Shown here: piece by piece, positions 21,821 through 32,002 of the stretch
Numbering within the stretch: the stretch's first letter is position 1
Layout: every line of letters begins with the position of its first letter
NCBI GenBank assembly: GCA_002049455.2
Contig: KV918792.1
Coordinates: 62,001 to 126,000 of the forward strand
Source of the DNA: Porphyra umbilicalis
Lineage: Eukaryota > Rhodophyta > Bangiophyceae > Bangiales > Bangiaceae
Length of the DNA: 64,000 bases
Direction: 5' to 3'
Position numbers and translations under genes: made by a program
Notes under the pieces: model-generated
Told to the model about the DNA's origin: nothing
The model's database searches: none
What the model saw: the letters and a program-made list of their open reading frames with translations, nothing else

Positions 21821-23604
21821 GGAAGTGCGAGCCCAAGGGCCACGCGGCCGGTCGAGGCCGAACAGATGCAGGCAGGCGGCTCACGGGCAGGCGGACCGAC
21901 GGCGGCAGAGAGCTGAGTAATGGGAGGTTCCGGCCTCGTAGACGGCGACGACGTCAAGGCCGGAGTAGGTGCACGAGCAACCTGCGGGCGGCGGGTGAGG
22001 TGTAGGCATGGGAGCAGTGGGTGGTGCGTGGCGGGTGTGCGTGAAAGAGCAGTGGTGGTAAGCACGACGTTTCCGCGACGGTGAGCACCCTATGCTGTGA
22101 TCTGGGCACAGAAGAACCCTTCCGAGCCACCCGCCCATCCGCTCCACACGTGCTCTGCAATCCCCCCGCCACCCTGGCTAAGTCCCTACCCAGACTCAGC
22201 GCCCCCCGCGCGGCGGGTTGAAATCGATGGCCAAATCTATGGCCCCCCAGCGTCAATCGAGTCACCACCTGCGTACAACAATGATCAACAACAGGCACCT
22301 ATTGGTCCGATAACCATTCGTTGGCCCAGGCGTCAGCTGAGCGGCACGTGCAATGTGCTGAGAGGTCCCGCGGCAACGGTATTTTGATGCTGGAAGGCTC
22401 CTCGTTGTGAGAGAGCCGTGCGCGCGGGGCGTGGCACGCCAGTCTCGCGAGGACGGGTAAAATAGAAGATCCCACGGCGGGGCGCCTGTGCCCCTCAGAC
22501 GTTTGACGCACACACAACGTTGACGGCCAAGCTCTTTCACCGCGTTCCCGCGTCGCCAAAAGAAAGCAGTCCACCAGGCCGCGCCTCGTGCGGCTGTCGA
22601 ATCACTGATGCAGCGCATGCGGGCGCCCCGCAACGAGAGCGGACCAGATTATGAGTGGGAGAGGAGGCTGCACCTCATGAATCACAGGTGGCGCCCTACC
22701 AAACCGTAGCCTGGCTGGCCACCGCCCACACACGCACACACAAGACAACAGAATATAGTCCGACGAGGCTTTGCCGCGGCTCGTGTGGTGCTGACTCAGC
22801 GATCGAGCGACGTAGGCGGGCCGCCCGGGCCCCAGAATGGGCGACCAAGGGCCAGTATAAGGAGATTCCATGCCTCCCATATCCCTCCTATATCCTTGTC
22901 TATGCCCTCCCGCAACGTCGCCGGGCTAGCCGCGGCCCATACACGCCCTTGCGTCACTGGGAGACCTGGATTTTGCCATGCCTCGTGCGCTGGGTGCCGA
23001 AGCCCTGGGCCAATGATACTGTGGCGCATACGGCGAGAGCGGACGTGTGGAAGAAGACGGCATGCCTTGCGTTTGCCCCCTCGTCCCTCTTGCAACGTAT
23101 CTGGGCCAGGGGGCCATTCAAGGCAACTGCGTGCAGGCGAGATGCAATCTGGTTGCTTGGGACCACTTTCGACATGACTGAGACACGTGGTGACCCCAAT
23201 CGCTGCTCCAATCGGCTCGACGACCGCCGCATTGTCTGATGATATCAACGAAAGTAGCTGTCTGATCGCAGAATGTCGGCTAAATTCAACGACGATTGCA
23301 TGCGCTTTTGACAACGATCGCACTCTCCGGCCAGGACTCTCGCGCTGGTACACCTGGCAGCGTCAAAAGCCTCAAGAAGGACGTAAAGCCGGTTGCATGT
23401 AGACAGGCACAGCCATCAATGAGCGTTCTGACTTCCACAAATGTTTACGTTGGTTGGAGAATGTAGCCCCTGTTTTCTATCAAGTACAATGCAGCTCTCA
23501 GGACTTTGAGGTTGCAGGGTCGGAACGTCCTCGACACCAAATCATACGCCCACGCGTTTCATACGTGGCGGGCCTAAATTGCTTCGGATCCGGAGTCGAT
23601 GCAG
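21821..23604. other. 3' non-coding region of the Harbinger element
   Basis: No convincing gene. Several open frames of 90-195 codons overlap on both strands without motifs. Confidence 0.45.
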
Positions 23605-23621
23605 CGTTGTTGGCTGTGCTC
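23605..23621 (-). repeat. right TIR of the Harbinger element
   Basis: Ends TTGTTGGCTGTGCTC, the inverse of 12332-12346. The TCA duplication follows at 23622-23624. Confidence 0.88.
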
Positions 23622-23694
23622 TCAGCAGCCGATTCCAGGCCCTACGGAAGGGCATGCTCCTCATTCCTGTTTGCTTCCCACCTCTGACCGAGGT

Positions 23695-23801
23695 GGCGTC
23701 CTGCTGGCGACTGATCCTCTTGCTAGGAACTACAGTGGCTGGCAAGAGGACCAGTCGCCAGCAGGACGCCATGGTGGAGCCAGCAGCTGCTGGCTCCACC
23801 A
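23695..23801. repeat. two adjacent long hairpins in element A
   Basis: First hairpin: arms of 29 bp at 23695-23723 and 23742-23770, one mismatch, 18-bp loop. One base later lies a perfect 30-bp palindrome at 23772-23801 centred on CAGCTG. In element C the palindrome is intact (42462-42491), but the first hairpin's right arm has several mismatches (42385-42413 with 42432-42460). Confidence 0.9.
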
Positions 23802-24960
23802 GCCGGCAACAGCCTCGCAGCCGCACTGGTCTGTCACCAGTGGCCGCGTTCTTACCCACCCAGCCCCGCTGTGGGAGCTAACTCAGCAGCTGCCCGACTG
23901 ACGCTGCATTCGTTTCGGTTGCTGCGCACAGTCCCGTAACCGGCCCCACCGACCGCTGCCCTGGCCGCACCCGCAGCCCCAAGCATACAGAAGAACAGAA
24001 ACAGTACCTTGGCTGTTTACGTAAGAGCGGACCTCCAGCAAACGGCAGCAGACACGCATGGTCAGAAAGACTGGAAGATATAGAAAGCGAAAGTAGGTTC
24101 TGTTTACACAGCGATGATGCCCACGAGCCGCACTCCAGTCACCCACGCTTTTTACCCATACCAGCTCATGTCTCCCCAGTACACAGTGGGGGCGTCGGTG
24201 GGCGATTATCGGGGAGCACGTCACTCGGCAATCCGCGAACATACTCACTGTCCCCCATCCGAGAGATAGACTGGTCAAGCATCCAGCGTGGTGCTGGGCC
24301 GTGAGCGGTCACAGGATTCTGGGAGACCCAGCCACGTCGGGATAGTCCCTCGTTGAGGAGCAGTCGGTCACCTGCGGAATGGTATCTGCTGATGGCTCCC
24401 AGTAGAACCCAAACGCCATCTGCCTGGTCACCTATCGCCTCGGTTTCCAAAGTGGGGTCCCACGGTCGACCGCGATACGCGCATGGCCCCACCAGCAGCA
24501 GAGCTGGAAGAGATGGAAAGAGCGCCGCACGCTGAATTGGCCTGCCACCAGTGGCCGAGCTCCCACCCGTCCCGCCTCCCTGTCGGGGGTGACCCAGAAG
24601 CCGCCCGACTGTTGCTGTTTCGTTTATACTGTCTGCGCATAGAATCGGCGTGCGCCCCGGCGGTCGCTGTGCCGGCCTCACCCAGAGTGGCATGCAAGCT
24701 GTCCACCTGCCGCCTGAGCATTGGCGCCTGAAGGGGTACATGTAGCAGCACACTCGGTACACCAGCCCGCTGTACTGAAGTGTCTTCGTTGTTTGCGTAC
24801 GAGCGGACCGCACTCATGCTTCAGTGGACAAGTGAGGTCAGACAGAATGGAGCTGAGAGAGAGCAAAAGAAGGTATTGACTACGATGTGATCGTGCACGC
24901 GCGCCACTCTCCAGTCACCCACAATGCAGCCACCCACGCCCGCTACCCGCGCTAGCTTGT
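23780..24960 (+). repeat. degenerate internal duplication in element A
   Basis: Two related stretches, about 23780-24170 and 24480-24960. Shared landmarks include GCCCGACTG (23892 and 24603) and an A/G-variant of TTTACGTAAGAGCGGA (24016 and 24792). The same arrangement is in C. Open frames here (for example 24166-24813 on -) are conserved only because the DNA is copied. Confidence 0.5.
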
Positions 24961-24967
24961 GCCAACC

Positions 24968-25118
24968 CTAGTCCACTGCAGCTACATCGGCCAACGAAGA
25001 AAGAGGGGGGCGGGCGCAGGCGTCGGCCGCGGTCAAGCTGTCCACATATAGAGCAACACCAATACGCTGCCGGAGGACTGGCATGTCAGGTTGGGCAAAG
25101 CATAGCGGTGCTCCAAGC
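24968..25118 (-). pseudogene. Ulp1 C-terminal remnant in element A
   Basis: Encodes the tail that matches the end of the KDZ-Ulp1 protein of B (AQPDMPVLRQRIGVAL then SLTAADA), up to TAG at 24968-24970. The catalytic part is missing: compared with C, 388 bp (43809-44196 there) are absent at the 25118/25119 junction. Confidence 0.75.
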
Positions 25119-25482
25119 CGGGTGCACGGGAACCGCACTTACGGGTGCCCGATGCCGGTCCGCCCGAAGGAGACGCACGCCTGGTAAAAGCGGCGCCATG
25201 GTGGTGGGCGCGACGACGATGGCGTCAACCGCGACGGCATCAGCGTCCACGCACACATCGTGGCGGCGGATTCGGTACGGCGGCGGGGGGACCGATCCGT
25301 CGGGTCCTGTGTCGCCGTGCTGTCCTCGACGACAGTGGGGACCGATTCGCCACCCCGATCCGGAGATCTTTGTGGTCGGGCCCCAGTTCTGGTTGGCCCC
25401 AATCGGTCCTGATTGCTGGCACCGATGTCGAGGATGCGCCCGAATTTGATGGAATCTCACTGTTGATTTCGTCAATCGACGA

Positions 25483-25603
25483 GCGCATCCGGCCCCCCCC
25501 GGAGGCGCGCGGAGCGCGCGCGACCCCCCCCCCCCCCCCGCGTGTTCACATCGCATATTCACGCGAATGTCATGTGAAAGCTGCACGGCGCTTTTCCTAC
25601 CTC
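25483..25603 (+). repeat. right terminal module of element A
   Basis: In order: GCGCATCCGG box (25483-25492), GC palindrome (25505-25521), run of 16 C (25524-25539), hairpin TTCACAT...ATGTGAA, terminus TTTTCCTACCTC. The C run ends 64 bp from the terminus. Confidence 0.85.
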
Positions 25604-25666
25604 GAGCGTCGTGCACCTGCCGCTGTGCGAGGCAGAGTGCGGCGAGCGGCCGTTGTGCGGAGCTGT

Positions 25667-25742
25667 CGTGAAGGAAACCGGCCCAACAGCGATCCCACGA
25701 ACTGCGTGGGAACCCACACTGGGAAACCTCCTCGACCAATGA
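25667..25742 (+). repeat. left terminal module of element B
   Basis: CGTGAAGGAAAC, hairpin TCCCACG...CGTGGGA (25693-25711), then CCAATGA at 25736-25742, 69 bp from the first base. The hairpin sequence differs from A and C but its position is comparable. Confidence 0.83.
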
Positions 25743-25935
25743 AATCGCACTGCAAGCCACGCGATCGCGGAGCGTGTGCCAAGCATCTCACGACTGGGTG
25801 ACACATGCGCGCAGCCGGATGACCCCCAGACACAGACAGAAAAGCCGATCCGCCTCCCTCAGACAAGTCTGAAGAGCGGTCCAGACAGCAACATCATGAG
25901 CCCAGTGAGCATGTCTGGGACCACAGCACTACTTG

Positions 25936-26930
25936 TAGCCCTGGTGTGGCCCACCCTCCCAGCGGCATATTGGGGACACCCCCCTCTGGCGGGTGCGTGC
26001 TGGCCGCTTTCTCAGCCCCAAATCCAATCGTTACCGCCAGATCCGCCGCTGATTGGTGCGCCAAACTGCTGAGCAGGACGCCCATGGCGCCCCCTGGCGG
26101 CTGCAATCATTTTGATGAATGTAGCCCCGGTGTGGCCCACCCTCCCAGCGGCGTATTGGGGGCACCACCCTCTGGCGGGTGCGTGCTGGCCGCATTCTCA
26201 GCCCCAAATCCAATCGTGGCGGCCAGAACCGCCGCTGTTTGGTGCTCCAAATTGCTGAGCAGGACGCCCAGGGCGCCCCCTGGCGGCTGCAATCATTCTG
26301 ATGAATGTAGCCCCGGTGTGGCCCACCCTCCCAGCGGCGCATTAGGGGCACCACCCTCTGGCGGGTGCGTGCTGGCCGCTTTCTCAGCCCCAAATCAAAT
26401 CGTGGCCGCCAGATCCGCCGCTGATTGGTGCTCCAAATTGCTGAGCAGGACGCCCAGGGCGCCCCCTGGCGGCTGCAATCATTTTGATGAATGTAGCCCC
26501 GGTGTGGCCCACCCTCCCAGCGGCGCATTGGGGGCACCACCCTCTGGCGGGTGCGTGCTGGCCGCTTTCTCAGCCCCAAATCCAATCGTGGCGGCCAGAT
26601 CCGCCGCTGATTGGTGCCCCGAACTGCTGAGCAGGACGCCCAGGGCGCCCCCTGGCGGCTGTAATCATTTTTAATGAATGTAGCCCCGGTGTGGCCCACC
26701 CTCCCAGCGGCGCATTGGGGGCACCACCCTCTGGCAAGTGCGTGCTGGCCGCTTTCTCAGCCCCAAATCCAATCGTGGCGGCCAGATCCGCCGCTGATTG
26801 GTGCCCCGAACTGCTGAGCAGGACGCCCCCTGGCTGCTGCATTCGTTTTACTGAATGTAGCCCCGGTGTGGCCCACCCTCCCAGCGGCGCATTGGGGGCA
26901 CCCCCCTCTGGCGGGTGCATGCTCGTCGGT
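25936..26930 (+). repeat. 186-bp minisatellite near the left end of B
   Basis: Units start at 25936, 26122, 26308, 26494, 26681 and 26858 (spacings 186, 186, 186, 187, 177). Each contains GTAGCCCCGGTGTGGCCCAC and CCGCTGATTGGTGC. Because 186 is a multiple of 3, reading frames stay open through most of the array (a 62-residue repeat). This is taken as a by-product, not a gene. Confidence 0.93.
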
Positions 26931-27279
26931 AGTCCTGTTTTTGCGGACATGCTTGTTCAGTCTGTCGGACCAGGTCGAGGTGGTTCGTTTGCCCCCACCT
27001 GAGCTAGCTGGTCAACGCCGCGCCTTTCTCGCCGTCGTCGCGGTGGTCATCCTCCCTCCCCTCCATCGACGTCCGTGTGCCGTGCTTGCTCGGAGTGCTG
27101 CATGTTCGCTACCACCGCTTCGTTTTAGGTCCCACCTCGCTCCCCATTCTATTTTTTGAGGGACCACCCCTCCTCACCCCGTGGCGACTGCTGCTCTTGT
27201 CCCATTGTTGCTGCCATTTTTTCGTCGATCTGATGAGCGCTGGTGTTATTGGGCGCCCGCCTCACATTTGGCGGCCGAC

Positions 27280-30200
27280 ATGCCGGGCGGGGAGCCCCGC
27301 CGCAAGCCGCGTTTTCACGCCCACGTTGTAGCCCGTTATGCCGGGGGCGACGCGTCGTCGCCGGCCTTCGCAGCTCATCTGGCCTCACTTCCGGTGGCCG
27401 GCGTCGGCACCGTGGCCAGGCGGCACGTGGCTGTCTCCAACTGCGTGCCGGTGGATGTTGCTTGGGCTATGCGTGCCCATGTTGGTGGTCCGTCTGGCTC
27501 GGCAGCGGCTGCGGGCTCGTCGGCGGCCGCCGCCGCAACGCCAACCAGTGCTCCCACTCGAAAGCGTCGGCGGACGGCGGCGGCGACGGCACCATTGGAG
27601 GACCCTGCTGAACTGGACGGTGGATTGGAGGATACCCTTGCTGCCGCCGCGGCTGCTCCCGCCGCTCCTTTGCGGCGTCGCCGACGTGGTGCACGTTGCG
27701 TGGTCGACTCGCACGCCAAGGAGGTCCTCGGCGCGTGTGTCCGCAGTGCTTGCGGGCTACCGTCGTCTACTGCCGTCGGCAAGGGCTCGTTGCCTGTGTC
27801 GGCCGTGCTCGTTGGAGACCCGCAGTAGGGGTCTCGCGCCATCCTGTTGCGGGTCGGTGCTGGAAAGAACGACAGCTGCATCCTCTGGGCGTCTCGTCGA
27901 GGTGGGCTTCTGCGCTCGTGCTTTTCGGGCACGCAGAACGCGCTCTTCCTGTCGGCCTCTTCGCGCAGCACGACGTGTCAGCACACGACGGCGTTGCGGT
28001 CGTGCTTGTCCGACGCCAACATCCCCTTTACCAGATTTTGGACGCGCATGCACCTGGGCTCTATGGCGGCGGACTTTGCTGTCAAGAAGCAGCTCGGGTC
28101 GTCGCTGGTGTGGGTTGCGCTCTACCGCTCCGTCTTCTCGTTGGTGTCGTTCTCGGCGGCCAATGCGGCGGCGTACAATGCGCCTAGCTGTCGTCGTTTC
28201 CGCTCCCGGTGTGGTCATGTCACATTTGTGCGTCCTCTCCACGAAGACCATCGGGCAACGGCGGCGGCCGGCGACGCGATGGGGAACACCACGCGCTCTG
28301 CATCTTACGAAACGGCAGTGCGGGCGGATCCACCTTCTGCCATTGACGGTGTGCCGGATGACGATGTGGGTATTGAGAGCGCGCCGTGTGACACGGCACG
28401 GAGCTCGACTGACGCAGCTGAGGCGGCCGTCTCCGCACGTGTGCGTCGAAACATGCTCCCGTGTGCAGGGGAAATTGAGAGTGGCGACGTTTGGGCGAGG
28501 ACGGCGGACTGGCGGGGCCTCTTCTTACGTTGTGCAGCCGGCAGTGCTGCTGGCCGGGCAAATCACCTCGCGACGCTGAAGGGCATCATGGAGGTCATGG
28601 GGAACGCCGGTCAGGTCCACCACTTGCGGCAGCCAGAGGTCGAGTCGTATTGCGGCAGTTGTGGGCGTCGGCGGGGCGAGCAGCACGTTGTCACCAAGGA
28701 GGCCGCAGTGCTGTATACACACCACCCGTCCGCGCCTGCCATGCAAGTATGTTCGTTGAGTTTCTCTTGTGTTCGTTGTGTGTCTGGGTTCAATTTGTTG
28801 GCATCAGTGGCAGGCATGTCGTGAGGTGGGTAAATGCCGTGGCTGACGAGGGTGCCTTGCTCTTTCGCGCGATTCTGTCGTTTTCGTGCCTGCAATGGTC
28901 CTCTGGCAGCTCATCATCGGTCGATGGACGTGCTACGGACCGGGGTGCGGCCGCCAGGTGGAGTACGATGGCGCCGCCGATGGCCTTTTCGCTTTGAGGC
29001 GGCGGGACAAGAGGAGGCGCTGGCTTGTCTTCACTCGAGCGTTGCTGGACAAGTTATATTCCTATATTATCACAGCTCGTACGACCCACACGGCCGCCAC
29101 CCGGCACCTGTCTTCCGATGTGTTTTGCTTCAACTTACGGCGCCAAGACGTGGTTAAGTTGGGCACGGCGATGCTACGGACGTTGGTTATCCCCCCCGAA
29201 ACGGCCATCTGCTCCTTGTGCGGTCCCAACCCCAAGTTCGTTGTGATCGACGGCCAAGCTCTGGGCTGCTCCGACCCTGACGATGCAAACCCCGCGCGGC
29301 TGGAGGAGGAGTGCCCTGTGCTGGACATCCCGGCCTCGTCGCTGTGCGCGATCGCTGCGCCCCCTCTACGAGCCGTCATCACCAAGATCTTGCGGTCGTC
29401 GGCGCCACTCACTGGCCCACAAGTGGTGCTGATGAAGTCGTGGCACGAGCTGATCTCCATCAACGACAAGGCCTGCGTCGAGACGGCGGCGGCGCGCGTT
29501 TTCTTCCGGTTTTTTCCCTTGGCGACGAATACGGCCGCCAGCAGCGCTGCTGGCAAACGGGCGCCGCAGTCCTCCCCCGTCGGCAAGGACGACGCACCAC
29601 AATTTAGTGGACTTGAGTCCAAGCTGCGAAAGGACGAAGATGGCAACGTCACGCTGGGTGGCAAAGGTACGCCATTCAAGGTTGCAGCAGAGACATGGCG
29701 CGACCGCGTCGGCATCTGCTCTCCGGACTTTAGCCGGTTCTCCAAGAGCGATGATGGCGCGTGGCTAAACGTGCGCCTCTTCCTACAGGCTCTGTTGGGG
29801 GAGACAGTGTCGGGCATGTTTGCCGGGCATGACGAGGCCGCGGTACGCCTGCTCTCCAACTCGCTTCGTTTGCAAGGATCCGGAAAATGGCGGGACATCT
29901 CCGCGGCCATTGACGGCGTCGGGTTTTTGACCAACTTCTTCGGCTGGTTCGCCGACGACATTGACGCGGACGTCGAGTTCCGGATGGCTTTGGGGCTCGT
30001 GCTGCTTCGCGCGGTTGACATGGAGGTGACGGTGGACGAACTCTTCGCCAGCGCGGCCAACAAGAAGGAGAATGTGGACCGCGGCTTTGTGAATGCCGAG
30101 TCCTGCCGAAAGTGGAGTGGAGTGCCAACATCCGCCGACTACCGCGGCTGGCGGGAGAAGCAAGAGAGGGGCGGGCTCGACCTCGACGACCTTCTGATGA

Positions 30201-32002
30201 GCTACGAGTCGTTTCCGAACCTGGATCGCGTGCGACCGGGCATCAAGGACACCGCCGCCAAGCTACGGCGTGTAGGCTTCAAGGGTAAGGACCGGCATGC
30301 CGCCGACGTGGAGGGCGACGGGGACGCCTGCAACAAGGCGTTCTCGATCAAGTGCGGCTTGACCCAACGCGTCTTTAACGTGGTGTGCACCCACGTCGTG
30401 ACGCCCGGCTTCCGCTGCCACTTTCGCGCGGAGAGCGTGAGCGAGGCTCTCTCCATCGTCCTGGAGCGCTTCCCCAAGCTCCCGGAGGTCATCTTCTACT
30501 ATGTCGCATGCAAACTCGACAAGAATGCTCTACGTCGAGTGCGGCCCATACTGCGCGCCCACGGCGTGCGGTGCATCCTGGATCGTCCTCACTCCATCAC
30601 GCACACGTGTTCGCCCATCTACATGCCGGATGAGAGCTTGGGCTCCACGGCGGGTGTGGCCACCCAAGTCGCTGAGGTTTCGCATTCAATTGCGGTGGCC
30701 AACCGTACGAGCTTGGCCTACATGCATCCCTCGACGTACATGTTGCACAAGATGATGCAGGTGGCGCTGATAAATGTTCGAAAGCTGCAGCGCCTGGCGT
30801 CGGACAACGTCGCCGGCGAGAACGACCACGTCCCGCTCGCGCCTTTCTTCCACTCCCACATCTCGCGCCAGTGCCAGCGCGGGTCAAGCTGCAGCTGTGC
30901 AGGTGCCCGTGCGGACGACAATTCGGTGGAGCACAAGATTGCTGACCCCGAGGCCACCGTCGTGGAGAGGGGTGAACCAACCCCAACGCCGGCGCAGCTG
31001 ATCGACACGACGGCGTGCTCAGGCGCGGGTCATGTACCTGCGGATGAATCCAGTGACGACCGCGGCGTCGGGTCTTCGACAGCCGTTGATCGACTTCTTC
31101 TCCTTCGTCCAGTCGGCCACATTGGTGTCGATGCCACCATCGTGCAAGGCGATGCGGCAGTTCATCTCGCCCCAATGAGCACACTTCCTCTGCCGGGTGT
31201 TTATGCGGGTGCATTGGACGCGTTGGTCGCGGACCGGCCACCAACTGCTGTTGTCCGGACCGTCAACAAGGCCAAGATCACTTTGACTGTGTTTGACTAC
31301 ACCCGGCTGCAAGGCGTATTGTGGCTCAACGACGCGTTGATGAACTCCTTTGTGGGGCTCATCAACCACCGCGGCCAAGTCGTCCGCGCCGAGCGGTCAC
31401 GGGGTCTTGTCGGGAACGGCGGGCTGGCACTCGTGGACGTGCCGCGTGTCTTCATGTTCAACACCTTCTTCTTCGGGCGATTGCGGGAGCGCGTGGGGTG
31501 TTACGACTACGCGGGCGTGCGGACGTGGGGATTTAAGAACAGTCTTCACGTTGGCGAGGTCGAAAAGGTGCTCATCCCCGTCAATGTTGAGAACACCCAC
31601 TGGGTACTCGTCGTCGTCGACGTCCGTGAACGCAGCTTGCTGCTCTATGACTCCCTCTTCGGCGGGGACAGGGCCTCGGTGATTGACACGATCCGGCGCT
31701 GGCTACGGGACGAGGTCGTCGATCGGCTCGGCGAAGAGGTGGCGCTTGAGTGGGGCGTCGAGGAGTGGGTATTGGTGTGCAACGACGGTCTACCGAGGCA
31801 GCACGACTCGGGCAGCTGTGGTGTGTTTGTGATGGCGGCTGCGGATTGCTTCTCTTTGGGGCTCCCGGCTGCATTCTCGCCAGATGACATGAGTGTGCTG
31901 CGGCAGCGCATGGGTTTGGCTCTCTTTGTGGATAGCCTGACTGTGGCCGACCCGGGGTCGCAGCTCCAACTTGACGTAGCCGCTGAAACGGAGACCGATT
32001 AG
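27280..32002 (+). CDS. KDZ transposase fused to Ulp1 protease (element B)
   Basis: Start chosen at Met 27280 (MPGGEPRRKPRF). Exon 1 is 27280-28746, with an in-frame TAG at 27826-27828; exon 2 is 28910-32002; total about 1520 aa. The junction joins YCGSCG...EAAVLYTHHPSAPAMQ to LIIGRWTCYGPGCG, building one Cys cluster across the intron. The KDZ core follows: RVFNVVCTHVVTPGFRC, FPKLPEVIFYYVACKLDKNA, ILDRPHSITHTCSP and ATQVAEVSHS. The conserved Asp of the YD motif is Tyr (codon 30500-30502). The C-terminal 250 aa are Ulp1, with His in NTHWVLVVVD (31598-31600), Asp in LYDSLFGGD (31649-31651), Gln in RQHDSGSCG (31799-31801) and Cys (31817-31819). The protease triad is intact while the transposase looks disabled. 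Stop TAG. Confidence 0.82.
28747..28909 (+). other. predicted intron in the KDZ-Ulp1 gene
   Basis: 163 bp, donor GTATGT, acceptor CTCTGGCAG, phase 0. Removing it joins two different frames and completes the zinc-type Cys cluster. It is the only intron in the window I can argue for. Confidence 0.7.

Larger units (their letters stand above)
12332..23621 (+). mobile_element. PIF/Harbinger element, 11.29 kb, inserted in element A
   Basis: Both ends are defined against the uninterrupted copy in C. The 3-bp target TCA (42312-42314 in C) is duplicated at 12329-12331 and 23622-23624. Terminal inverted repeats read GAGCACAGCCAACAA with one further mismatch over 17 bp. The element carries a DDE transposase (+, 13264-14808), a SANT/NAM-like protein (-, 15359-17278), a Cys-rich protein (-, 17455-18237) and a hypothetical protein (-, 20564-21820). 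A 3-bp TSD, short TIRs and a convergent transposase plus SANT pair are PIF/Harbinger hallmarks. The length is far above the usual 3-6 kb, so cargo or nested insertions are likely in 18.2-23.6 kb. Confidence 0.9.
9601..25603 (+). mobile_element. KDZ-associated element A (non-autonomous), split by two insertions
   Basis: Flanked by the perfect 8-bp duplication GAGCGTCG (9593-9600 and 25604-25611). The left end is CGTGAAGGAAACGG; the right end read inward is GAGGTAGGAAAAGCG. Removing the Harbinger insertion (12332-23621 plus 3 bp) and the Mutator-like insertion (10411-11721 plus 9 bp) leaves about 3.39 kb. This is nearly identical by eye to element C (40525-44692), except that C has more minisatellite units and an extra 388 bp. 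It encodes nothing intact: only the last residues of an Ulp1 domain survive on the - strand near the right end. Mobilisation in trans by a KDZ transposase is inferred from shared ends with B. Confidence 0.9.

Noticed and set aside
24166-24813. 215-codon frame conserved between elements A and C (also 42856-43503)
   Set aside because: The surrounding non-coding DNA is just as conserved, so conservation reflects recent copying; no motif or coding signal.
25524-25539. C runs as sequencing or assembly padding
   Set aside because: They recur at the same place in four elements with different lengths and flanking palindromes, so a biological feature is more likely, though exact lengths may be wrong.
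25946-26674. 242-codon repetitive frame in B as a repeat protein
   Set aside because: Explained by a repeat unit divisible by three; the opposite strand is equally open.
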